A DNA stretch of 64,000 nt from Aquamicrobium sp. (GTDB lineage: Bacteria > Pseudomonadota > Alphaproteobacteria > Rhizobiales > Rhizobiaceae): assembly GCA_019739225.1 (NCBI GenBank), contig JAHHDT010000002.1, positions 1-64,000 of the forward strand, given 5' to 3'. The notes beneath the pieces were generated by a model. It worked only from the letters and a program-made list of their open reading frames with translations. It was not told the origin of the DNA and searched no databases. Each line of letters starts with the position of its first letter. Position 1 is the stretch's first letter. This document shows, one piece after another, positions 1 through 7,787 of the stretch. The translations under genes and the position numbers were made by a program.

Positions 1-318
1 CCGGTGGATGTTGGAGATGTGCAGCTCGATGATCGGCCGCGGGAACATCTTCAGCGCGTCCAGAATGGCGATGGATGTGAAGGTGAAGGCGGCCGGGTTG
101 ATGACGATGCCGGCGGCAGGGCGGTCGATCGCCTCGTGAACCCAGTCGACGATCTCGTATTCGCGGTTCGACTGCCGGAACTCGATCGGGGTTTCTCCGG
201 CCGCAGAGCGGCACATCGCCTCGACCTCGGCCAGCGTCGTACTGCCATAGATTGCCGGCTCGCGCGTGCCGAGGCGATTGAGGTTCGGTCCGTTGAGAAC
301 ATAGATGGGTGCGGTCAT
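1..318 (-). CDS. aroQ: Type II 3-dehydroquinate dehydratase, partial (C-terminus off the left edge)
   Basis: This enzyme interconverts 3-dehydroquinate and 3-dehydroshikimate in the cytosol. The 106 residues present hold the family signature [13 protein letters not shown] at 9-21 with lid residues Arg19 and Tyr24, Asn74 of the substrate loop, Asp87, and the catalytic histidine in IELHISN (His100). The loop reads NPAAFTFTS, so the substrate-contacting His of canonical enzymes (THTS) is Phe80 here; this suggests a divergent subfamily. The ATG lies only 6 bp after the stop of the TRAP large permease, so it is probably co-transcribed with that transporter, which points to catabolic use of quinate or shikimate. 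The family call is firm; the catabolic role is inferred. Confidence 0.9.
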   Translation of the reverse strand, partial: MTAPIYVLNGPNLNRLGTREPAIYGSTTLAEVEAMCRSAAGETPIEFRQSNREYEIVDWVHEAIDRPAAGIVINPAAFTFTSIAILDALKMFPRPIIELHISNIHR

Positions 319-324
319 GAAGGA

Positions 325-1626
325 TCAGCCCTGGTAGCCCAGCAGACGGGGCAGGAAGAGGACGAGGTCGGGGAAGAATGTGATGAGCGCCAGCGAGGCC
401 AGCATCGCATAGAGGAACGGAAGGATGTCGCGCACCAGCGCGCGCAGCGACACCTGTCCGATATTGGTCATGATGAACAGGAGCAGGCCGTAGGGCGGCG
501 TGATCAGGCCGATCATGATGTTGACCACGCAGACGATGCCGAAATGCACGAGGTCGACGCCGAGCGCCTGCGCGGTGGGGATCAGCACCGGGATGACGAT
601 AAGGATGATCGTCGTGCCTTCCAGCAGGCAGCCCAGCGCCAGCAGCAGGATGTTGACGATGATCAGGAACGTCGTTGGCGACAGGTCGAAGCCCTGCAGG
701 AAAACGCTCAGCGTCCGCGGGATGTTCTCGACCGTCACGACATAGTTGAAGACCAGCGCGCCGGCGATCAGCATGCCGATCGACGCGGTCGTGCGGGCGC
801 TCGACAGCAGCGTCTTGTATGTGCCGCGCCAGGTCACGGTGCGGTAAAGCAATGCCGAAACGAGGAACGCATAGGCCGCCGCAATAGCGGCCGCCTCCGT
901 CGGTGTGGTGATGCCGGAATAGATGCCGCCGAGCAGCACCACCGGCATCATCAGCGCCGGCAGGGCGCGCAGCGTGATGCCGGGAATCTCGCGCAGCGGC
1001 ACCGGCTCCTCGACCGGAAAGTTGCGCTTGCGGGCTATATGCACCACCAGCCCCATCTGCATCAGGCCCATCAGCAGCCCGGGCACCATGCCGCCGAGGA
1101 ACAGGTAGCCGATCGACGCATCGGAAACGAGCGCGTAGAGCACGACCGGGATCGAGGGCGGAATGATCGGCCCGATGACGGCGGTCGCGGCGGTCAGCGC
1201 GGCGGCGAAGCTCGCCGGATAACGACCGCCATCGGTCATCATCTTCTGCATCATCTTGCCGACGCCGGCAGCATCGGCGATGGCCGAGCCGGACATTCCG
1301 GCGAAGATGATCGACTGGACGACGTTGACCTGGGCGAGGCCGCCCCGGAACCGCCCGACCAGCGCGTTGCAGAAGCCCAGCAGACGTTCGGTCATCGAAC
1401 CGCTGTTCATGATCTCGGCGGAGAGTATGAACAGCGGCACCGCGAGCAGGATGTAGCTCGTATACATGCCGTTGAGCAGCTGCTCCGCCGCCGTGCCCAT
1501 GTCGAGGCCGGCCAGGTAGAGATAGACGATAGAGCCGGCGATCATGGCGTGGCCGATCGGCAGGCCAAGCAGGCTCAGGCCGATGATCGCAATAAGGCAA
1601 AGCGTGAACGGATCGGTGAAACTCAT
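325..1626 (-). CDS. dctM: TRAP transporter large permease (DctM type)
   Basis: The 433-residue integral membrane protein is the ion-coupled translocating subunit of a tripartite periplasmic transporter. It shows about a dozen hydrophobic segments, the conserved block GMSGSAIADAAGVG early in the protein and GPIIPPSIP further on, both typical of DctM. The ATG at 1626 is chosen because the 4-base ATGA overlap with the small permease gives a natural coupled start and the upstream extension is basic and non-conserved. It belongs to an operon dctP-dctQ-dctM-aroQ. The linked aroQ and aroE suggest quinate or shikimate as substrate, but the sequence alone does not fix this. Confidence 0.93.
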   Translation of the reverse strand: MSFTDPFTLCLIAIIGLSLLGLPIGHAMIAGSIVYLYLAGLDMGTAAEQLLNGMYTSYILLAVPLFILSAEIMNSGSMTERLLGFCNALVGRFRGGLAQVNVVQSIIFAGMSGSAIADAAGVGKMMQKMMTDGGRYPASFAAALTAATAVIGPIIPPSIPVVLYALVSDASIGYLFLGGMVPGLLMGLMQMGLVVHIARKRNFPVEEPVPLREIPGITLRALPALMMPVVLLGGIYSGITTPTEAAAIAAAYAFLVSALLYRTVTWRGTYKTLLSSARTTASIGMLIAGALVFNYVVTVENIPRTLSVFLQGFDLSPTTFLIIVNILLLALGCLLEGTTIILIVIPVLIPTAQALGVDLVHFGIVCVVNIMIGLITPPYGLLLFIMTNIGQVSLRALVRDILPFLYAMLASLALITFFPDLVLFLPRLLGYQG

Positions 1627-2132
1627 AGGCCGGAACCCGTATGTTCCGCGTCGCGACCGGCGATGTCGCCACGCATGGCGCTCCACACCAGCCAGCCATA
1701 GCGAAGGATCGCAGCGGCCGCGAACAGCAGATAGATCGAAAACAGGTAGTCGAAGCGGATCTTGAGATAGGCGGTCGACTGGACTTTCATGAAAGTCACG
1801 TAGTCGTAGACCGCGGGAAAGGAGAGCGCGTAGATGACGACGAGCGCAACGGCGAACAGGATCGTCATCACGCGCCGCACGGCGGGGTTGACCGAGCCGT
1901 AGACGAGGTCGAAACGGATTTCCTCATCCTCGCGCAGCACGAACGCCGCGCCCCACAACACCAGCCACAGCCACATGATGACGGTGAGTTCCGACGTCCA
2001 GCCGATCGGAAAGTTGAGGAAGTAGCGGAAGACCACCTGCGCCATGAAGGCGAGGAACATGACCGCCAGCATCAGCGCCAGCAGGTTTTCCGCGCGTCGA
2101 TAGAGAAACTGCCCGATGCGAGCGAACCGCAT
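1623..2132 (-). CDS. dctQ: TRAP transporter small permease (DctQ type)
   Basis: This 169-residue protein has four hydrophobic segments (roughly 15-35, 45-65, 87-107 and 128-150) and the motif GWTSELTVIMWLWLVLWGAA typical of DctQ subunits, which clamp the large permease and dock the binding protein. The start is supported by a GGAGG ribosome-binding site 7-8 bases upstream. Its stop overlaps the dctM start (ATGA), so the two membrane subunits are translationally coupled. It is the usual length for the family. Confidence 0.92.
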   Translation of the reverse strand: MRFARIGQFLYRRAENLLALMLAVMFLAFMAQVVFRYFLNFPIGWTSELTVIMWLWLVLWGAAFVLREDEEIRFDLVYGSVNPAVRRVMTILFAVALVVIYALSFPAVYDYVTFMKVQSTAYLKIRFDYLFSIYLLFAAAAILRYGWLVWSAMRGDIAGRDAEHTGSGL

Positions 2133-2186
2133 GGCGACCTCCGAGCCGGTATCCGCGGTCCGGCGCCGCGGGAAGAAATTCCCGGC

Positions 2187-2202
2187 CCGCCCTGTCGGGC
2201 GG
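2187..2202 (-). other. Intercistronic stem-loop between dctP and dctQ
   Basis: CCGCCC at 2187-2192 pairs with GGGCGG at 2197-2202 across a 4-base loop, inside the 96-bp gap between the binding-protein and small-permease genes. There is no U-run after it on the minus strand. Such hairpins commonly protect the upstream part of a transcript or attenuate read-through, giving more binding protein than permease. The role is inferred from position. Confidence 0.5.
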
Positions 2203-2228
2203 TCCGGGTTGCAAAAGTCGGGCTCGGA

Positions 2229-3215
2229 TCAGAGCGCGTTGATGCGGTCGACCATGCCCTCCGGCCAGTCCTTGGCCAGTTCGGATTCAAGATACATCTT
2301 CTGCGCGTTGCTACGGAAGGCTTCCAGGTCGGGCGTGTAGATTTCCAGCCCCTGCTCCTTGAAGAACGAAGCCAGTTCCTCCTCGCGCTTGAGGTGCTCG
2401 TCGGTGCTCCACTCGATCGCGGCATCGGCCGCGGCCTGGACCTTCTCCTGCTGCTCGGGGCTCAGTTTGTTCCATGCGTCGAGCGAAATGGTCAGGAGAT
2501 CGTAGCCGACGAGATGCGATGTCATGACGATCTGCGACATGACCTCGTAGAACTTCATGTTCTGCACGTTGGGCAGCGGGTTGTCCTGCCCGTCGATCGC
2601 GCCGGTCTGCAGGCCGGTATAGACCTCGGCATAGGCCATCGGCGTTGGGTTTGCTCCAAGCGCCTGGCCGAGGAACTGCCATGCATCGCCACCGGGCATG
2701 CGCAGCTTGATCCCGGCCATGTCAGCCGGCGTGTTGATCTTCTTGTCCACCCGCAGCCCCACCTGGCGCGCGCCGAAATAGGTCGGGCCCAGAACTTTCA
2801 CGCCAAGCTGGTCCTCGACCATCTGCTTCATTTCCTGGCCGGGTTCGCTGGCAAAGAACGTGCGCAGGTGGTTTGCATCGCGGAAGAGATAGGCGGAGGT
2901 AAGCACCGACCACGCTGGGATCTGGTTGGAAATGTCCTGCGGAGCGATATTGCCCATCTCCAGGTTTCCGCGCTGCAGAGCGACAAGTTCCGTACCCTGC
3001 TTGAACAGCGTGCCGCCGTAATAGCCCTGATAGTCGAACTCGTCACCGATCTGCTCGGCGAACTTCTTCATCATCTCCGCACGGATGTCCTGCTCGGAGA
3101 ATACGGCGGAAAAGCGCAACGCGACCTTGTCCTGCGCGGTCGCGGCGACGGTGGAGCCGGCAAGCGCGAGTGCGGCGCCCGCCGCGAGCAGCGCTCGTCT
3201 CGTGAAATCGATCAT
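2229..3215 (-). CDS. dctP: TRAP transporter substrate-binding protein (DctP family)
   Basis: The 328-residue periplasmic binding protein of the TRAP system has an N-terminal signal peptide (positive MIDFTRRA, then an Ala-rich core ending near ATAQ, about residue 26). The motif GIKLRMPGGDAWQFLGQALG carries the conserved Arg that binds the substrate carboxylate in DctP proteins, and the segment AYAEVYTGLQTGAIDGQDNP is a family hallmark. An AGGGAGGA site precedes the ATG at 3215, so I use it rather than an upstream in-frame start. It heads the operon with dctQ, dctM and aroQ and is divergent from the two GntR regulators. A carboxylate ligand such as quinate or shikimate is likely but inferred. 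Confidence 0.92.
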   Translation of the reverse strand: MIDFTRRALLAAGAALALAGSTVAATAQDKVALRFSAVFSEQDIRAEMMKKFAEQIGDEFDYQGYYGGTLFKQGTELVALQRGNLEMGNIAPQDISNQIPAWSVLTSAYLFRDANHLRTFFASEPGQEMKQMVEDQLGVKVLGPTYFGARQVGLRVDKKINTPADMAGIKLRMPGGDAWQFLGQALGANPTPMAYAEVYTGLQTGAIDGQDNPLPNVQNMKFYEVMSQIVMTSHLVGYDLLTISLDAWNKLSPEQQEKVQAAADAAIEWSTDEHLKREEELASFFKEQGLEIYTPDLEAFRSNAQKMYLESELAKDWPEGMVDRINAL

Positions 3216-3424
3216 GGCAGTCCTCCCTGGCCATTCGGTTGGCAACGGCCAGCGTAGCACCGGCCGTCGTGACGAGACTCTTGCCACTAGACAGACCTTC
3301 GATCAATAGGTGTTATCAAAAATCTCCTATATTTCTGTTTCCGTCATTCGAAGCGATATTGCCGGTCCATGTCTTGCGGGGCGCTCGCGAAGCTGCGATG
3401 AACGCCTCGACCGGGAAGCGCATC
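3216..3424. promoter_or_regulatory. Divergent promoter region between dctP and the first GntR gene
   Basis: About 210 bp separate the two divergent genes. The segment around 3301-3345 is clearly AT-richer than its surroundings (runs such as TATCAAAAATCTCCTATATT), as expected for the promoters. I could not find a clean GntR-type palindrome by eye, so the operators are left unassigned. Confidence 0.4.
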
Positions 3425-4099
3425 ATGTCCGAACTGACCTCCGCACTGGATACCGCGGGCGAAGCAGCCTATCGCCATATCCGCCACGACATCATTTTCG
3501 GCGGCCTTGCGCCGGGGGCGAGGCTCCGGCTGGAACGGCTGCGGGAGACCTATCAGGCGAGCGTGAGCACGCTTCGCGAAATCCTCAACCGGCTGGCGTC
3601 GGAGCGACTGGTGCTTGCCGAAGGCCAGCGAGGCTTTGCTGTCGCGTCGGTATCGCAACAGCATTTTCGCGACCTAGCGGCGATGCGCGAACTGCTGGAG
3701 GGCCATGCGCTCAAGGAATCCTTCCTGCGCGGCGATGTGGAATGGGAGGGCGCGGTTCTGGCCGCCCATCACAAGCTGGCGCGTATGGAAGCCCAGATGG
3801 CGGGCGGCGACCGGTCCGTCACCGAGGACTGGAAACGCTACGACCGCGAGTTCCATGCGGCTTTGATCTCGGCATGCGGATCGAACGAGCTGATGTCGGC
3901 GCACCGTCAGATTTTCGATCACTATCTGCGTTATCAGATCATCGCCGTCATCTACCGTGGCGAGGAGGCTTCTTCCGAGCACCGGCAGCTTCTCGAGTGC
4001 TCGCTCAAACGCGATCATGAGACCGCGATGGCCATTCTGGCGAGGCACATAAGGGCATGCGTCGAGCACACGGTTCGCAACGGCTTGCTGCCGGCCTGA
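3425..4099 (+). CDS. GntR family transcriptional regulator, FCD subfamily (copy 1)
   Basis: The 224-residue protein has an N-terminal winged helix (about 15-70, with VSTLREILNRLASERLV as recognition region and EGQRGFAV as wing) and an all-helical C-terminal FCD ligand-binding domain with the KRYDREFHAAL metal-site helix. FCD regulators usually sense carboxylates. A GGGAAG site 6 bases before the ATG at 3425 favours this start; an in-frame ATG at 3398 is possible. It is divergent from the TRAP-aroQ operon and followed 47 bp later by a close paralogue, so it probably controls the TRAP and/or aroE genes. Confidence 0.9.
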   Translation: MSELTSALDTAGEAAYRHIRHDIIFGGLAPGARLRLERLRETYQASVSTLREILNRLASERLVLAEGQRGFAVASVSQQHFRDLAAMRELLEGHALKESFLRGDVEWEGAVLAAHHKLARMEAQMAGGDRSVTEDWKRYDREFHAALISACGSNELMSAHRQIFDHYLRYQIIAVIYRGEEASSEHRQLLECSLKRDHETAMAILARHIRACVEHTVRNGLLPA

Positions 4100-4146
4100 T
4101 CCGCCGCGCCATTGCAGGCGACTTCATCCGACATTAAGACGATCGT

Positions 4147-4836
4147 ATGAACCCAGAAGCCGCCCCACTCGCTAACGAACCCGCGCCGACTATCGGAGAA
4201 AATGCCTATCGTCGGATTCGATCCGACATTGTCTTCGGCCGACTGGTACCCGGGCAGAAGTTGAAGCTGGAGCGCCTGCGCGACGCCTATGGCGCCGGTA
4301 TCAGTACGTTGCGCGAGATCCTGAACCGACTCTCCTCGGAAAGCCTCGTCATGGCCGAAGGCCAGCGCGGTTTCGAGGTGGCGCCCGTTTCCGCCGAAAA
4401 CCTGCGGGAGATCGCCGCCTTGCGCCTGCTGCTCGAGGGCCACGCGCTGGAACAGTCGTTTGCGGCCGGCGATATGGACTGGGAAGGTCGCGTCGTTGCG
4501 GCGCATCACAAGCTGGCCACGCTGGAGCGCCGCATGCGCGCCGGCGACTTCAGCGAAACGGAGCTGTGGAAGCGGTACGACTGGGAATTTCACCAGGCGC
4601 TCATTTCCGCCTGCGGCTCCGTCGTGCTGATGGAGACCCATGCCGGCGTTTTCGACAAATACCTGCGCTACCAGATGATTGCCCTGTCGTTCCGAGGCGA
4701 CATCGCGGCGGAAGAGCATCGCATCATGCACGATGCCGCATTGGAAAGAGATGCTGCAAAGGCGCGCGAGGTGCTCGTGCGGCATGTGGAAGGTGGCGTC
4801 GAGCACGCGCTTGCCACCGGCACGATCGCCTCATAG
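4147..4836 (+). CDS. GntR family transcriptional regulator, FCD subfamily (copy 2)
   Basis: This 229-residue protein aligns with the preceding regulator over its whole length; by eye more than half the residues are identical, including STLREILNRL, AEGQRGFEV and FHQALISACGS. It is therefore a tandem duplicate. The winged helix and FCD domain are both intact, so it is not a decaying copy. The recognition-helix region differs slightly (GAGISTLREI versus QASVSTLREI) and the ligand domain differs more, consistent with two related effectors. The next gene downstream, on the same strand, is aroE. Confidence 0.9.
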   Translation: MNPEAAPLANEPAPTIGENAYRRIRSDIVFGRLVPGQKLKLERLRDAYGAGISTLREILNRLSSESLVMAEGQRGFEVAPVSAENLREIAALRLLLEGHALEQSFAAGDMDWEGRVVAAHHKLATLERRMRAGDFSETELWKRYDWEFHQALISACGSVVLMETHAGVFDKYLRYQMIALSFRGDIAAEEHRIMHDAALERDAAKAREVLVRHVEGGVEHALATGTIAS

Positions 4837-4849
4837 ATCGCCATATAAA

Positions 4850-4881
4850 ACACAAAACACCAGACATATCGGATTTTGTGT
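4850..4881 (+). promoter_or_regulatory. Inverted repeat upstream of aroE
   Basis: ACACAAAA at 4850-4857 and TTTTGTGT at 4874-4881 are perfect inverted repeats with 16 bases between them, placed between the end of the second GntR gene and aroE. It could be an operator for one of the adjacent regulators or a weak terminator of the regulator gene; the AT-rich arms and long spacer favour an operator. No matching copy was found in front of dctP. Confidence 0.4.
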
Positions 4882-4948
4882 GTTGCGCAGTTGAGGCGCT
4901 GCAGGTACGCTTTGGCATTCGATCAACCCCGGTTCCAGAGCATCAACC

Positions 4949-5800
4949 ATGGCCGCCATCCGGCTGGGCCTCATCGGCGATCACATAGCCCGCTCCCAAT
5001 CGCCCCGGCTGCATGTGCTTGCCGGCAGGCTGTGCGGCCTCGAGGTGACTTATGACAGGTTGATTCCCGCCGACATGGGCATGGATTTCGGCTCGGTCTT
5101 CGATCGTTGTGCCGACGAAGGCTATCGCGGCATCAACGTCACCTATCCCTACAAGGAAACGGTCGTGCCGCGGCTTACGGTGCCGGACCCGCTGACGGCC
5201 AGCATCGGCGCCTGTAATACGGTGCTGTTCGGCGATGGTTTGCCGCAGGGTCACAATACGGACTTCTCCGGCTTCGCCGCCGCGTTCCGTGCGTCTTTCG
5301 GCGATGTATCGCCGGGCGCCGTCGCGATGGCGGGTGCGGGCGGTGTCGGCAAGGCCATCGCGTTCGCGCTTGCGCGCCTTGGCGCCCGCGAACTGCGCAT
5401 CTACGACATGGACGCTTCGCGCGCGCGCGCGCTGGCGGCGGCGCTGGCCGGGACCGGCGTTCCCATGCAGACGATCGTGGCGGAGTCGATCGCGGCGGCG
5501 GCGGATGGTTCGGACGGCCTCATCAACTGCACGCCGATCGGCATGGCAGGCCATCCCGGCTCACCGTTTCCAGGGGATGCACTGCAAGGCCCGGGATGGG
5601 CGTTCGACGCGGTCTATACGCCTGTCGATACCCAGTTCCTTCAAGGTGCCGGCGCGGCAGGAATGACGGTGATGAGCGGCTGGGAGCTCTTTTTCCACCA
5701 GGGCGTTCAGGCCTTTCGTCACTTCACCGGGCGCGAGGTCGACGCGCCGGCGCTTCGCAGCGCACTTCTCGACCTGCACCGCGAAGCCGTCGACGGTTGA
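4949..5800 (+). CDS. aroE: Shikimate/quinate dehydrogenase (AroE family, probably NAD-dependent)
   Basis: The 283-residue enzyme interconverts shikimate (or quinate) and the 3-dehydro acid. Visible are the substrate serines RSQSP (Ser16, Ser18), NVTYPYKE with catalytic Lys69, NTDFSGF with catalytic Asp106, and the nucleotide fold GAGGVG at 129-134. After the second beta strand it reads YDMDASRA (152-159) instead of the NRT motif of NADP-dependent biosynthetic AroE; an acidic residue there usually means NAD, as in catabolic quinate/shikimate dehydrogenases. Linked aroQ, TRAP transporter and FCD regulators fit catabolism. It lies downstream of the regulators on the same strand, with its own 112-bp leader. 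Confidence 0.88.
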   Translation: MAAIRLGLIGDHIARSQSPRLHVLAGRLCGLEVTYDRLIPADMGMDFGSVFDRCADEGYRGINVTYPYKETVVPRLTVPDPLTASIGACNTVLFGDGLPQGHNTDFSGFAAAFRASFGDVSPGAVAMAGAGGVGKAIAFALARLGARELRIYDMDASRARALAAALAGTGVPMQTIVAESIAAAADGSDGLINCTPIGMAGHPGSPFPGDALQGPGWAFDAVYTPVDTQFLQGAGAAGMTVMSGWELFFHQGVQAFRHFTGREVDAPALRSALLDLHREAVDG

Positions 5801-5814
5801 GTGTACCGTGCCAA

Positions 5815-5836
5815 GCCGGCCTCAATTGAAGCCGGC
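5815..5836. terminator. Imperfect palindrome between convergent aroE and monooxygenase genes
   Basis: GCCGGC at 5815-5820 and 5831-5836 flank TCAA/TTGA, giving a 22-bp near-perfect palindrome with one C-A mismatch. It covers the stop codon of the monooxygenase gene and lies 15 bp past the aroE stop, so it may act as a shared hairpin terminator; there is no U-run. Confidence 0.4.
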
Positions 5837-6967
5837 GAGTGTCCTTGCGGCAAAAAGCCTGACACGGGGAAGTGCCGCCGCCGTGGCGATCAGGCGATTG
5901 CGGAACCAACGCGAGACCGGATTGGCGAGCGTTGCCACTTTCGTCAGGCGGTCGGTCATTTCAAGAACCTCCGCTGCCGCCTTTCGCCGCTCCAGGGCGT
6001 AGCCGTCCAACGAAGCGTCAGATCCCGTACGCAGCGCTTCGGTCACGGCAAGACTCAGCGCCTCGGCATCGCGAAGGCCAAGATTCATGCCTTGCCCACC
6101 TGCCGGGCTGTGAACGTGGGCTGCGTCGCCGACGAGCAGAACGGAACCGTCGCGAAAACTTTGCGCGAGCTTGTGGTGCACCTGGAAACGCGAGCCCCAC
6201 AGCACCTCGCGCACCCGCGCCCCGGTTCGCGGCCCTCTGGCGTCGATGACCTTTTGCACGTCCTCCAGTGTCGGCACCGAGGGCGCGTCCGACAGTTGCG
6301 CCACCACCCTGTAGCGGTCCCGCGACATTGGGGCCACCACGAGCGTACCGGCCTCGGAGAAGAACAAGGTCACCTCGTTCTTGGCGATCGGCCAGTCCAT
6401 GCGCACGTCGGCGAGAAGGAAGGAGCCGTACGTGTCGCCGGGAAAATCGATCCCCGCGCCGGCACGCACCGTGCTCCTCTCGCCGTCGGCGCCTATCAGG
6501 TAGCGCGCCTCGACCAGGAACTGCCCGTCGGCGCCGTCGCACGTCGCGCAAATTCCATAGGCGGTCTTCTCGAAACCCGCGAGCCTGACCGGCCGGCGCA
6601 CCGCATGGCCGAGTTCGGCGAGCCGATCGATCAGGATCTGCTCGCTCTCGTCCTGGGGGATCATGAGCGCATACGGTGTCGGACCCGGCAGGACTGAAAA
6701 ATCCACATGAAGCAGGATCGAGTCGCGGTCCCTGATCCTGAAATGCGGCACCTTGATGCCCTGGGCGACCAGCCGATCTGCGACCTTCAACCGCTTCAGG
6801 CTCTCGAGCGTTGCGGCGTGGATGACGGCAGCACGCGAGGTGTTCTGCGCCTCCGGCAAGGCGTCGACGATGATGAAGTCGACATTGCGTTCCGCGAGCC
6901 CGATGGCGGTCGCCAGTCCGGCAGGGCCAGCGCCGACGATAAGGACTTGAGTGGTCACACTGGACAT
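5822..6967 (-). CDS. FAD-dependent aromatic monooxygenase (PheA/TfdB/MhpA-like)
   Basis: This 381-residue flavoprotein belongs to the class A hydroxylases that insert one oxygen atom into aromatic rings using NAD(P)H. It has the N-terminal dinucleotide fold GAGPAGLATAIG (12-23), the GADGERSTVR segment near 158-167 that matches the DG motif, and GDAAHVHSPAGGQGMN near 284-299, the second FAD-binding motif. It lacks the C-terminal thioredoxin-like domain of the longer phenol hydroxylases. A GGAGGA site precedes the ATG. It is divergent from a TetR gene with two operator-like palindromes between them. The substrate is unknown; an aromatic or polyketide-like compound is likely. Confidence 0.85.
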   Translation of the reverse strand: MSSVTTQVLIVGAGPAGLATAIGLAERNVDFIIVDALPEAQNTSRAAVIHAATLESLKRLKVADRLVAQGIKVPHFRIRDRDSILLHVDFSVLPGPTPYALMIPQDESEQILIDRLAELGHAVRRPVRLAGFEKTAYGICATCDGADGQFLVEARYLIGADGERSTVRAGAGIDFPGDTYGSFLLADVRMDWPIAKNEVTLFFSEAGTLVVAPMSRDRYRVVAQLSDAPSVPTLEDVQKVIDARGPRTGARVREVLWGSRFQVHHKLAQSFRDGSVLLVGDAAHVHSPAGGQGMNLGLRDAEALSLAVTEALRTGSDASLDGYALERRKAAAEVLEMTDRLTKVATLANPVSRWFRNRLIATAAALPRVRLFAARTLAGFN

Positions 6968-6988
6968 TGCGATCCTCCGATCGATGTT

Positions 6989-7004
6989 GTAAACATGTGT
7001 TTAC
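6989..7004. promoter_or_regulatory. Palindromic operator, probable TetR site 1
   Basis: GTAAACA-TG-TGTTTAC is a perfect 7+7 inverted repeat 22 bp upstream of the monooxygenase ATG. The same arms recur at 7026-7041. The position between divergent genes, one of them a TetR regulator, makes this a strong operator candidate. Confidence 0.7.
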
Positions 7005-7025
7005 TTACGGCGCGGCACTCGCAAA

Positions 7026-7041
7026 GTCAACAGGTGTTTAC
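7026..7041. promoter_or_regulatory. Palindromic operator, probable TetR site 2
   Basis: GTCAACA-GG-TGTTTAC matches site 1 in one full arm and six of seven bases of the other. It lies 37 bp from site 1 and ends 17 bp before the tetR ATG, so a repressor bound here would block its own gene. Confidence 0.65.
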
Positions 7042-7058
7042 AAAGGAATCCGTCGGCG

Positions 7059-7616
7059 ATGGCGAGAGATGCGCAGGCAACACGCGAGCGGCTGGTCGCG
7101 TCAGCGAGAAAGGCGTTTTCGGAACGTGGGTTCGAGCGCACCACGGTGCGGGAGATCGCGGCCGAAGCCGGCGTGAACCCCGCGCTCATCAACCGCTATT
7201 TCGGCGGCAAGGAACAGCTTTTCGCCGAGGCTGTTTCAATCGACCTGGCCTTTCCGGATCTTTCGGGCGTCGCCAGGGACCGCATCGGCCACGCGCTGGT
7301 CGAACATTTCTTCAGGCGTTGGGAAGGTGATGCCCAGGACGATCTGCTGCGGGTGCTCATCAGGACGGCGGCAACGAACGATGAAGCCGCGTCACGCATT
7401 CGCGGGGTCCTGGCCGAGCAGGTCGGCATGATGGTTACCCGCGTCGCCGGCCCGGATCGAGCAAGGGAGCGCGCCAGCCTGATTGCCACACAGATACTGG
7501 GCCTTGCCTATGCGCGTTACGTCATCGGCCTGTCCGATGGCGATGTCGCGCCGCAGACCGCAATTGCAATGATCGGCGGCACCGTTCAGCGCTACCTCTT
7601 CGACGCATTGCCGTAA
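7059..7616 (+). CDS. TetR family transcriptional regulator
   Basis: The 185-residue protein has the TetR helix-turn-helix at about 10-55 (SERGFERTTVREIAAEAGVN followed by the RYFGGKEQLF turn) and a C-terminal helical ligand domain of the type common in small regulators with a tetR_C_17-like region. An AAAGGA site lies 10 bases upstream of the ATG. It is divergent from the FAD monooxygenase and very likely represses that gene and itself through the two GTAAACA/TGTTTAC palindromes in the 91-bp gap. The ABC transporter operon starts 171 bp downstream and could also be under its control, though no third copy of the site is present there. Confidence 0.9.
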   Translation: MARDAQATRERLVASARKAFSERGFERTTVREIAAEAGVNPALINRYFGGKEQLFAEAVSIDLAFPDLSGVARDRIGHALVEHFFRRWEGDAQDDLLRVLIRTAATNDEAASRIRGVLAEQVGMMVTRVAGPDRARERASLIATQILGLAYARYVIGLSDGDVAPQTAIAMIGGTVQRYLFDALP

Positions 7617-7787
7617 GAACCCGACGGTCCGCCGCAGCGCATTACGTGAAAAGTCCAAGACTCCCGCGAAAATGTCTATTCCCCGCAATCGAGACCTTCC
7701 ATAGCCTGCTTGAAGGACAGGCCGGGAGGAAATCGAGCCGTCCAACACGTGCACCGTCACAACGGGCGCGCAAATGGGAGGAATGCC

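Noticed and set aside
4-1701. 565-residue open frame opposite to the TRAP large permease
   Set aside because: Composition is rich in Arg, Asp, Gln and Gly, as expected for the antisense of a membrane protein gene.
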